8,995 nucleotides of DNA from Phycisphaerales bacterium (GCA_016764015.1 JAESSR010000147.1:1-8995); one strand, 5' to 3'; numbered from the stretch's first letter, positions 1-6,117 are shown. A program made the numbers and translations. Notes: generated by a model from the letters alone, not told the origin.

Positions 1-374
1 ACATCGACCTGACCCGGGCGGTCGAACTCTTCGAGAAACAGCAGAAAAATGACGACACCGCGTTGTTCATCGACACCCGCAAGCCCGAACGGTTTGCCCA
101 AGGGCACATCACCGGCGCGATCAACATGCGGACCCCTGATATTGATCTGCGCTATGGCACCGATCCGAAGCTCGAACGGTACAAGAGCCTGATTGTCTAT
201 GGCGAGAACCCAGGGTCGGCCAACACGCATGCGATGGCTAAGCGGATGATCGAGGCTGGGTACAACAGCTTTATGAAAAAACGCGTCACGGTCTTCCTCG
301 GCGGGTGGCGAGAATGGGAAATCACAGGATTGCCGATCGAAGAAGATGAAGCAACCAACGACGGAGACGAGTGA
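1..374 (+). CDS. Rhodanese-like domain protein, 3' part only, catalytic Cys replaced by Gly
   Basis: The reading frame is open from the window edge (first full codon at 3), so the true start lies upstream; 123 residues are visible. They follow the rhodanese (sulfurtransferase) fold: LFIDTRKPERFAQGHITGAIN near the visible start, a strand LIVYG at the active-site loop, a helix with the AKRMIEAGY pattern, and the closing GGWREWEITGLPIE. In active rhodaneses the loop after the 'vvY' strand begins with the persulfide-carrying cysteine. Here that codon (201-203) is GGC, glycine, and no Cys occurs anywhere in the visible part, so sulfur transfer by the usual mechanism is unlikely. A binding or structural role is the better guess. 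The stop lies 4 nt before the preferred deoC start, which suggests translational coupling. The domain call is firm; function and full length are unknown. Confidence 0.85.
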   Translation, partial: IDLTRAVELFEKQQKNDDTALFIDTRKPERFAQGHITGAINMRTPDIDLRYGTDPKLERYKSLIVYGENPGSANTHAMAKRMIEAGYNSFMKKRVTVFLGGWREWEITGLPIEEDEATNDGDE

Positions 375-378
375 ACCA

Positions 379-1308
379 ATGACCAATCCACCACTGCCCC
401 CACTTCCAACATCACCGACCATCGACGCGATCATGACCGATCGGCGGGCTGCATCGTTCACGACGCGCTCGATCAAGAAGGCATCGAAACTCGGTGCGCT
501 CGAACTCGCGGCGTCGATGATCGACCTGACGACGCTTGAGGGCTCGGACTCGCCTGAGAAGGTGCGGAGCTTGTGCATCAAGGCGATCCGTCCTTGGGAG
601 CGCGACGAAGAAATGCTCGGGCATCGGCTCGGGCATGTGGCTGCGGTGTGTGTGTACCCGGCGATGGTGCCTTATGCGAAGGAGTTGCTCGGGGGCACGG
701 GGGTCAAGGTTGCATCGGTCGCGACGGGGTTTCCAAGTGGTCAGTACCCGCTTGATATCCGCGTGCGCGATGTAGAGCAAGCGGTGAAGGATGGGGCGGA
801 CGAGATTGATATGGTGATCAATCGCGGGGCGTTCTTGTCAGGCAAGTACGAAGTCGTCGCGGAGGAAATCCGAGCGGTCGTCCAAGCGTGCGGCGATGCT
901 CACCTCAAAGTGATCCTCGAAACCGGCGAACTGGTCACCTACGACAATGTGCGCAAGGCAAGCGATATCGCGATCTCGTGTATCCGCGCCGGCGATTTCA
1001 TCAAGACCTCGACGGGCAAAGTCTCGCCGGCGGCGACGATGCCCGTCACGCTGGTGATGCTCGAAGCGATCCGGGACGCCTACAAGGACACCGGCAAGAA
1101 GATCGGCATGAAACCCGCTGGCGGCATTCGCACGGCTAAGCAATCATGGCACTACCTGTGCATGGTCAACGAAACGCTCGGCGAGGGATGGTTATCACCA
1201 GAGTGGTTCCGGTTTGGAGCGAGTTCGTTGTTGAATGATGTGTTGCGGAGTATGCAGAAGCTGAAGACTGGGGAGTATGCGGCGGGGTATGATTTCTCGG
1301 ATGCGTAA
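379..1308 (+). CDS. deoC: Deoxyribose-phosphate aldolase (DERA), animal-type class I
   Basis: Class I aldolase that cleaves 2-deoxy-D-ribose-5-phosphate into glyceraldehyde-3-phosphate and acetaldehyde in cytosolic deoxynucleoside catabolism. From the ATG at 379 it is 309 residues. The Schiff-base lysine is Lys209 in FIKTSTGK, the proton-relay lysine is Lys245 in GMKPAGGIR, and the active-site aspartate is Asp144 in DEIDMVINRG; these correspond to E. coli Lys167, Lys201 and Asp102. The length (E. coli is about 260 residues), the GWLSPEWFRFGASSLLND segment and the TGEYAAGYD tail resemble the animal DERA branch more than the enterobacterial one. ATG 379 is preferred because GGAG (363-366) precedes it by 12 nt and it follows the rhodanese stop by 4 nt. 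An in-frame ATG at 346 would add 11 residues and overlap the upstream gene. Confidence 0.95.
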   Translation: MTNPPLPPLPTSPTIDAIMTDRRAASFTTRSIKKASKLGALELAASMIDLTTLEGSDSPEKVRSLCIKAIRPWERDEEMLGHRLGHVAAVCVYPAMVPYAKELLGGTGVKVASVATGFPSGQYPLDIRVRDVEQAVKDGADEIDMVINRGAFLSGKYEVVAEEIRAVVQACGDAHLKVILETGELVTYDNVRKASDIAISCIRAGDFIKTSTGKVSPAATMPVTLVMLEAIRDAYKDTGKKIGMKPAGGIRTAKQSWHYLCMVNETLGEGWLSPEWFRFGASSLLNDVLRSMQKLKTGEYAAGYDFSDA

Positions 1309-1317
1309 ACATCAAGC

Positions 1318-1360
1318 CTATACTGTTGATATTCCCAATATCTAGTCTATAGTGTTGACA
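1318..1360 (+). promoter_or_regulatory. Predicted promoter and operator of the SatD unit, leaderless
   Basis: A sigma-70-like promoter is visible: TTGATA at 1326-1331, a 16-nt spacer, and TATAGT at 1348-1353, only 7 nt before the ATG at 1361. Transcription would therefore begin at or next to the start codon, and no Shine-Dalgarno sequence is present. A perfect inverted repeat, GATATT-CCC-AATATC (1328-1342), overlaps the -35 box and spacer. In addition CTATACTGTTGATA (1318-1331) recurs as CTATAGTGTTGACA (1347-1360), 12 of 14 bases identical and 29 nt apart. Both are good operator candidates for the helix-turn-helix protein encoded directly downstream. Autoregulation is inferred; the sequence elements are seen. 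Confidence 0.55.
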
Positions 1361-2008
1361 ATGAACCAGACAAAACCAGAAATGATCGCGGTTATCGGGG
1401 ATCTATATGAATCAAGAAAGATTCAAAAAAGACAACTGTTCGGGCAAAGTCTCAAGATGGCTCTTATCAAAATCAACAAAGAGTATGCTACTCATATCTT
1501 TGCACCACTTCGAACCGTGCGCGGCATTGACGAAATATCAGGGGTACTAAACAGGCCTGATTTCTCGTTTGAAATTTGCGCCAGAGTCAATGAAGAAATT
1601 TATCCCGCTAAAATTCGATGGGGGATTGGCACTGGTTCTATCGATGTAAACAAACAAACAAAAGATGCAGGTGCCATCGACGGTCCGGCATTTCACAATG
1701 CCGCAGCAGCAATGAAACGAGCAAGGAAAGAAGGCCTTGTGTATGCATTTTACATGCCTCAGACGGCAGATGTCTCAGTCGCCCTTATCGAATCATCCGC
1801 ACAACTATATTCTGAAATAATTATGACTTGGACAGAAAAATCTGCGGAAGTTGCAAGAGCGATGCGAAAGACACAAACACAATCTGCTGCTGCAGAAATG
1901 TTGAATCTTTCTCCGCAAAGGATATCTCAGATCATGAAACGAGGATCGCTCAAGGTACTCACCGATTTTGAGCATACAATGTCATGGTATTTATCGGAGA
2001 CACTCTGA
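1361..2008 (+). CDS. SatD family protein with C-terminal helix-turn-helix
   Basis: This is a 215-residue soluble protein of the SatD family, named for a gene in the Streptococcus mutans sat (secretion and acid tolerance) operon; its biochemical role is not settled. The family signature is clear: MIAVIGDLYESRKI (8-21), YPAKIRWGIGTGSID (81-95) and AIDGPAFHNA (105-114). A long helical segment follows, then a helix-turn-helix, SAAAEMLNLSPQRISQIMKR (175-194), so DNA binding is likely. The usual GDEFQG motif is altered to GIDEISGVL (55-63). ATG 1361 is preferred because the predicted -10 box lies 7 nt upstream; in-frame GTG 1352 and TTG 1355 fall within the promoter region. A membrane-protein gene starts one base after its stop, so the two are surely co-expressed. 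Its G+C (35-53% in four lines counted) is below that of deoC, suggesting acquisition by transfer. Confidence 0.85.
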   Translation: MNQTKPEMIAVIGDLYESRKIQKRQLFGQSLKMALIKINKEYATHIFAPLRTVRGIDEISGVLNRPDFSFEICARVNEEIYPAKIRWGIGTGSIDVNKQTKDAGAIDGPAFHNAAAAMKRARKEGLVYAFYMPQTADVSVALIESSAQLYSEIIMTWTEKSAEVARAMRKTQTQSAAAEMLNLSPQRISQIMKRGSLKVLTDFEHTMSWYLSETL

Positions 2009-2009
2009 A

Positions 2010-2420
2010 ATGACATGTATAAACACAATTGCAGATACTGCAACCCAGACAACCATTGGCCCATACGCTGATGGAACTTTCTGTATCGTTTTAACAGTTG
2101 TGCTATCAATTTTGCTCACTGTTCTGCTCAGCGGGCTCATTATCAAAACTCTCATTGGCAAATCATCGAGCCGTCAAGAAGATCGTTCTGGATGGGTGAT
2201 GGGCAAAGCAGAAAATGTGATTGTCGTTCTGTTCTGCTTGGCGGGAGAACTAACAGGCATTGCGATCCTCATCTCCGCCAAAGCAATTGTGCGAAAAAGC
2301 ACCAACTCTAAAGACAATCCAGAAGAAGATACAAGCTACCGTGTTGCTGGCACCTTAACGAATCTTGCGTGGAGTTTGTCTATTGGTCTTTTAGCACGAG
2401 TAATAATATTTGGCATTTAG
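2010..2420 (+). CDS. Small three-helix membrane protein, DUF3307 C-terminal-like, SatD partner
   Basis: From the ATG at 2010 this is 136 residues. GGAGA (1996-2000), inside the end of the SatD gene, stands 9 nt before the start, and the ATG begins one base after the SatD stop, so translation is coupled. Three hydrophobic helices are visible at about 23-47, 69-92 and 113-134. The stretch GWVMGKAENVIVV, then LTGIAILISAKAIVR, then RVAGTLTNLAWSLSIGLLAR, matches from memory the C-terminal membrane part of DUF3307 proteins, which often neighbour SatD genes. The N-terminal part of DUF3307 is absent. Between helices 2 and 3 lies a charged loop (about 95-111) with many Lys, Asp and Glu. The function is unknown. 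An in-frame TTG at 1968 would overlap the SatD gene and is unlikely. Its 3' end abuts that of the convergent PilZ-J gene with 5 nt between. Confidence 0.8.
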   Translation: MTCINTIADTATQTTIGPYADGTFCIVLTVVLSILLTVLLSGLIIKTLIGKSSSRQEDRSGWVMGKAENVIVVLFCLAGELTGIAILISAKAIVRKSTNSKDNPEEDTSYRVAGTLTNLAWSLSIGLLARVIIFGI

Positions 2421-2425
2421 TCAAA

Positions 2426-3052
2426 TCACGCGGCGGCTTGATCTTGGCTGAAGAATCGTGCGTCGTAGCTGGCTCGTTTGGCTGAGTCGCTCAAAACGGC
2501 GTAGGATTTTTGGATTTCTTCGAAGCGTTGAGGCGCGTTCATGGCGTCGCTCACATCGGGGTGCCAGAGTTTGGCGTTTTTGCGGTAGGCGGATTGGATT
2601 TCGTCTTGGGAGGCGTATTGGGAGATGCCGAGGATTTTGTAGAGGTTTGGAAAGATGACATGGATGTCGGCACCAGGGGTTTGACCGAGTTTGCCGTGAA
2701 CTGCGAGGCGGATGATCGAATCTCGTGTTTCTGGGTCGAGCTTGACGAACTCAATCCCGACCTCGCATCGGCGGGTAAACGCGGTGCCCTTGCGAACCCA
2801 TTTGACGGTGCCGGTGACGGTGGCTTTGTCTTTGGCGTCTGAGAATATGTAGGACTGGATATCACCAACTTCTGGAAGGTCGTTGGAGGCGACGATCAGA
2901 CGCATTCCTGAGCCGGTGATGTCGGCGACGCGCCCGAGCGAGCAGTGAAGGCCTTCTGTGTCGAGCCGAGATTCGTTGCGCATGGCGTAGGAATCGGAGG
3001 CTGGCTTTGAGGCTGGCGAGGGGTTTGGATGATTGGCTGGGGTGTCGCTCAT
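2426..3052 (-). CDS. PilZ domain - DnaJ J-domain fusion protein
   Basis: From the ATG at 3052 this is a 208-residue cytosolic protein. Residues 1-23 are a disordered Pro/Ser/Ala stretch. A PilZ domain follows (about 24-118): RNESR (25-29) fits the RxxxR motif and DITGSG (44-49) fits the (D/N)xSxxG motif with Thr for Ser, so cyclic-di-GMP binding is plausible. After a short linker, residues 136-201 form a J-domain: NLYKILGI, an EIQSAYRKNAKLWHPD helix with the diagnostic HPD tripeptide (164-166), and RFEEIQKSYAVLSDSAKRASYD. J-domains stimulate the ATPase of DnaK-type chaperones through HPD. No Gly/Phe region, zinc finger or C-terminal DnaJ domains are present, so this is not housekeeping DnaJ. 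The start is supported by AGGAG just upstream, though the spacing is short. The frame stays open to 3205, but that extension lacks domain features and crosses the divergent promoter. Confidence 0.88.
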   Translation of the reverse strand: MSDTPANHPNPSPASKPASDSYAMRNESRLDTEGLHCSLGRVADITGSGMRLIVASNDLPEVGDIQSYIFSDAKDKATVTGTVKWVRKGTAFTRRCEVGIEFVKLDPETRDSIIRLAVHGKLGQTPGADIHVIFPNLYKILGISQYASQDEIQSAYRKNAKLWHPDVSDAMNAPQRFEEIQKSYAVLSDSAKRASYDARFFSQDQAAA

Positions 3053-3147
3053 AGCTCCTACAGCGGCCAAATCTGTGCCCAACTTTGACCCAACCGGGCA
3101 AGATACCCCTTCTGGATTCGGTTTGGGACGACTAGAGCACAAAAAGC

Positions 3148-3162
3148 TGTTAGAATGATGGC
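3148..3162 (+). promoter_or_regulatory. Extended -10 promoter, probably leaderless, for the ALDH operon
   Basis: An extended -10 element TGTTAGAAT (3148-3156) ends 6 nt before the ATG at 3163, so the transcript would begin at or near the start codon. There is no Shine-Dalgarno sequence. The nearest -35-like word, TTGGGA (3123-3128), is 22 nt away and too far for a normal spacer, consistent with reliance on the TGn extension. The 110-bp divergent gap between 3052 and 3163 must also hold the promoter of the PilZ-J gene; no convincing one was seen. Confidence 0.45.
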
Positions 3163-4680
3163 ATGAGTATTGTGAGCAAACCACAGGCTTCGGGGATCGA
3201 AGCACCGAAACGACTTGATCTGCGGGCAGCGATCGGAGGCGGGATCTTCGAATACGCCCCCGCGCCAGAATCTGTCCGCCCAGAGATCGCCGATCAGTAT
3301 GGATTATTTATCGGAGGTGAGTTCGTCGAACCCGCTTCGGATGGACGATCAAAGAGCCGCTTCGCCACGATCAATCCGGCGACCGAGGACACGCTCTCGA
3401 TGGTTGCTGATGCGTCGGCGGGTGATGTCGATCGGGCGGTGCAAGCTGCACGCGATGCGCTCCCGGCATGGGCAGGGCTCAGCGGGAAGGATCGCGGGAA
3501 GTATCTGTTTCGTATCGCTCGGCGGATGCAAGAACGCGCCCGTGAGTTGGCGGTGCTTGAGACACTCGACGGCGGCAAGCCGATCAAGGAATCGCGCGAT
3601 GTGGATATCCCGCTCGCAGCGGCTCACTTTTTCTATCATGCGGGTTGGGCGGACAAGCTCAAGTATGCACTGCCCGGGCGCGCCCCCCAGCCGATCGGTG
3701 TGTGCGGGCAGATTATCCCGTGGAACTTCCCGTTGATGATGATGGCGTGGAAGATTGCCCCGGCGTTGGCGTGCGGCAATACGGTGGTGCTTAAGCCCGC
3801 CGAGACTACTTCGCTGACGGCGTTAAGGTTTGCGCAAATTTGCCAAGAGGTTGGATTACCTAAAGGCGTGGTGAACATCATCACCGGCGCGGGCGAGACC
3901 GGCAAGTCGATGGTCGAGCACAGTGACATCGACAAGATCGCGTTCACAGGATCGACGGCGGTTGGCAAAGCGATCGCAAAGACGGTTGCTTCGACCAAGA
4001 AAAAACTCACCCTCGAACTCGGAGGCAAGAGCGCGAATATTATCTTCGAGGACGCCTCGCTCGACCAGGCGATCGAGGGGATTATCGAAGGGATCTATTT
4101 CAACCAGGGGCATGTGTGCTGTGCTGGTTCGCGATTGTTCGTGCAAGAATCGATCCTTGATCGTGTGGTCGAAAAGCTCACAGACAGGATGGCGACATTG
4201 CGTGTTGGTGATCCGATGGATAAGAACACCGATGTCGGCGCGATCAACTCGAAGGAACAGCTCGGCACCATTGAGAAGTATCTTTCGACTGGCGAGAATG
4301 AGGGCGCGGTGAAGCACGATGTGTGCCAATCGACGCTTCCGGACAAGGGTTTTTGGTGCAAACCTTGCTTTTATACCGGGGTGCAGCCGAGCCATACGAT
4401 CGCTCGTGAAGAGATCTTTGGGCCCGTCTTGGCAGTGATGAGTTTCCGCACACCTGACGAAGCGATCTCCCGGGCGAACAACTCGCCGTATGGACTCGCA
4501 GCGGGTGTGTGGACGGACAAGGGATCGAAGATATTTGATGTTGCGAAGAAGCTCGACGCGGGGATTGTCTGGCTCAACACCTACAACAAGTTTGATCCAA
4601 CCAGCCCGTTCGGCGGGTATAAAGAATCCGGGTTCGGACGCGAGGGCGGTCGGCACGGGTTGATGGCGTACTGCAAATGA
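3163..4680 (+). CDS. NAD(P)-dependent aldehyde dehydrogenase
   Basis: A complete 505-residue member of the aldehyde dehydrogenase superfamily, which oxidises aldehydes to carboxylates with NAD(P)+. All key residues are visible: Asn188 in PWNFP (oxyanion hole), Lys211 in VVLKPAE (cofactor), FTGSTAVG (261-268, cofactor loop), Glu285 in LELGGKSAN (general base), the nucleophile Cys319 in NQGHVCCAGSR, Glu417 in EEIFGPV, and the closing SPFGGYKESGFGREGG. About 45 extra residues precede the usual start of the domain (YGLFIGGEFV). The gene heads an operon with a GNAT gene (28 nt gap) and an ALDH-like half protein (32 nt after that). With deoC in the same neighbourhood, acetaldehyde from deoxyribose cleavage is the likely substrate. 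This is an inference from context, because substrate choice cannot be read from the motifs. Confidence 0.95.
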   Translation: MSIVSKPQASGIEAPKRLDLRAAIGGGIFEYAPAPESVRPEIADQYGLFIGGEFVEPASDGRSKSRFATINPATEDTLSMVADASAGDVDRAVQAARDALPAWAGLSGKDRGKYLFRIARRMQERARELAVLETLDGGKPIKESRDVDIPLAAAHFFYHAGWADKLKYALPGRAPQPIGVCGQIIPWNFPLMMMAWKIAPALACGNTVVLKPAETTSLTALRFAQICQEVGLPKGVVNIITGAGETGKSMVEHSDIDKIAFTGSTAVGKAIAKTVASTKKKLTLELGGKSANIIFEDASLDQAIEGIIEGIYFNQGHVCCAGSRLFVQESILDRVVEKLTDRMATLRVGDPMDKNTDVGAINSKEQLGTIEKYLSTGENEGAVKHDVCQSTLPDKGFWCKPCFYTGVQPSHTIAREEIFGPVLAVMSFRTPDEAISRANNSPYGLAAGVWTDKGSKIFDVAKKLDAGIVWLNTYNKFDPTSPFGGYKESGFGREGGRHGLMAYCK

Positions 4681-4708
4681 ATCAGATTACTGTAAATAGG
4701 AGTGAATC

Positions 4709-5209
4709 ATGATGACACAACCCGGAATTCATTCGTTTGATATTCGTGACCTGATGCCTGAGGACAAATCTTGGGTGAGCCGAGTGCTTGTGCAGTATTG
4801 GGGATCGACGACCCAGGTCACGCGTGGGCAAAAGTTCCAAGCAGACGAACTGCCGGGCTTGGCAGCCATTCGTGACGGCGCCGAGGTTGGGCTGTTGACC
4901 TACAACATCGAGGGTGACGGGTGCGAGATCATCACGCATAACTCGATGGCCGGGCACGGCGGAATTGGATCGTGCCTGCTCGATGCGGTGCGCAATAAGG
5001 CACGCGAGTTGGGATGCAAACGCTTGTGGTTGATCACGACCAACGATAACACGCCTGCGCTTCGGTTTTATCAACGCCGAGGGTTTGACCTGGTGGCGTT
5101 GCACCGTGGCGCGGTGACCGAAGCACGGAAAATCAAGCCTGAAATCCCCAATGTTGGTTTCGACGGCATCCCGATCCGCCACGAGTTTGAACTGGAATAC
5201 ATGCTTTGA
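4709..5209 (+). CDS. GNAT family N-acetyltransferase
   Basis: A 166-residue protein with the GNAT fold, transferring an acyl group from acetyl-CoA to an amine or similar acceptor. The pyrophosphate-binding motif A is visible as GHGGIGSCLLDAV (82-94), followed by the strand KRLWLITTNDN and the NTPALRFYQRRGFDLV segment (114-129) with the usual catalytic-region Tyr121. The N-terminal acceptor half (SFDIRDLMPEDKSWVSRVL) is typical but does not name a substrate. AGGAG at 4698-4702 precedes ATG 4709 by 6 nt; the next codon is also ATG. It sits between two ALDH-family genes in one operon, so it may act on a related small molecule or on the enzymes themselves, but nothing in the sequence decides this. 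The C-terminal part (about 133-166) extends somewhat past the core fold. Confidence 0.88.
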   Translation: MMTQPGIHSFDIRDLMPEDKSWVSRVLVQYWGSTTQVTRGQKFQADELPGLAAIRDGAEVGLLTYNIEGDGCEIITHNSMAGHGGIGSCLLDAVRNKARELGCKRLWLITTNDNTPALRFYQRRGFDLVALHRGAVTEARKIKPEIPNVGFDGIPIRHEFELEYML

Positions 5210-5241
5210 TCCGTTGAATCTATTTAGAACGAGAATACCTT

Positions 5242-6102
5242 ATGAGTGAACGCCTCCCCATCATCAAGACCTACAAGCTCGCCATCGGTGGCAAGTTTCC
5301 GCGGACCGAATCTGGACGCACGATCGAGGTGCACGACAACGCGCAGAACCTGGTCGCTCATGTGTGCCATGGTTCACGCAAAGATTTGCGCAACGCGGTT
5401 GAAGTTGCGAGCAAGGCGCAGGGTGGATGGGCCGATGCAACTGCGTACCTTCGTGGGCAGGTGCTCTATCGGCTCGCTGAAATGATGGAAGGCAAACGGC
5501 TCGAACTCGCACACGCGATTGGTGCATCTAATAAGAAGAGCGGCGAAGATGAAGTCAATGCGGCGATTGACCGTGTGGTGTACTACGCTGGGTGGACAGA
5601 TAAATACGCACAGGTCATGGGCGGCACGAACCCGGTCGCTGGGCCTTATCATAACTTTACAATCCCGTTTGCAATGGGCACCGTTGGTGTGATCGCGCCC
5701 GATGAGCCTTCGTTGCTCGGGTTGGTTTCGTTGGTGATGCCTGTGATCGCTGCGGGCAATGCGTGCGTTGTGCTTGCGAGCGAAAAGAACCCGGTGCCTG
5801 CGATGATCTTGAGCGAAGCGATCGCGACGAGTGATCTGCCCGGCGGGATCATCAACATGCTCAGCGGCTACCGCAATGAACTGATGGAGCATTTTAGTTC
5901 GCATCGTGAGTTGATCGCGATTCATGCTGCCGGCGTGAGCGATGAGCATCGCACTTTGCTTCGGTTAGGGGCAGCGGACAATCTCAAACGCGTGACGGTT
6001 CGTGACGGGGTTGATTTCTTCGATGATGCTTCATGCGAAGGCCCGGATTGGATGGACCCGTTTATCGAGTTCAAGACCATTTGGCATCCGAGTGCGGTCT
6101 GA
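5242..6102 (+). CDS. Half-length aldehyde dehydrogenase-like protein, catalytically incomplete
   Basis: A 286-residue protein homologous to the N-terminal, cofactor-binding part of ALDHs (usual length about 480-500). The start YKLAIGGKFPRTESGRTIEV and the helices through VVYYAGWTDKYAQVMGG match. At the PWNFP position it reads PDEPS (153-157), losing the oxyanion Asn, and VVLASEK replaces VVLKPAE, losing the cofactor Lys. It ends before the general-base Glu and the nucleophilic Cys regions; the tail reads FIEFKTIWHPSAV. From memory, similar short ALDH-like proteins ending in a KTxWHP pattern sit beside a full ALDH and deoC in actinobacteria, so this is probably an established paired subunit and not a fresh truncation. 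No frameshifted remainder of an ALDH follows. A structural or regulatory partner of the full enzyme is the likely role. Start: ATG 5242 with only a weak GAG upstream. Confidence 0.85.
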   Translation: MSERLPIIKTYKLAIGGKFPRTESGRTIEVHDNAQNLVAHVCHGSRKDLRNAVEVASKAQGGWADATAYLRGQVLYRLAEMMEGKRLELAHAIGASNKKSGEDEVNAAIDRVVYYAGWTDKYAQVMGGTNPVAGPYHNFTIPFAMGTVGVIAPDEPSLLGLVSLVMPVIAAGNACVVLASEKNPVPAMILSEAIATSDLPGGIINMLSGYRNELMEHFSSHRELIAIHAAGVSDEHRTLLRLGAADNLKRVTVRDGVDFFDDASCEGPDWMDPFIEFKTIWHPSAV

Positions 6103-6117
6103 ATCCGCACAACTCTT

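Noticed and set aside
412..780. 122-codon minus-strand frame opposite deoC
   Set aside because: Shadow of deoC with an Arg/His-rich composition and no domain.
1355..1360. TTGACA as a -35 box
   Set aside because: It is a perfect hexamer, but no suitable -10 box follows 16-18 nt downstream, and it would place transcription inside the SatD gene. It is better explained as part of the direct repeat.
3053..3205. N-terminal extension of the PilZ-J protein to 3205
   Set aside because: The extension has no domain features, overlaps the start of the ALDH gene and its promoter, and ATG 3052 has AGGAG just upstream.
3856..4656. Long 266-codon open frame on the minus strand
   Set aside because: It lies wholly inside the well-supported ALDH gene on the other strand; its translation is rich in Arg and His and has no recognisable domain. 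This is a codon-bias shadow.
5374..5949. 191-codon minus-strand frame opposite the ALDH-like gene
   Set aside because: Shadow frame with a low-complexity, Arg/His/Cys-rich product; the sense gene is clearly homologous to ALDH.
5242..6102. ALDH-like gene as a decaying pseudogene
   Set aside because: The frame is intact over 286 codons, has a clean stop, shows no remnant of the missing half downstream, and ends in a tail that I recall from similar proteins elsewhere.
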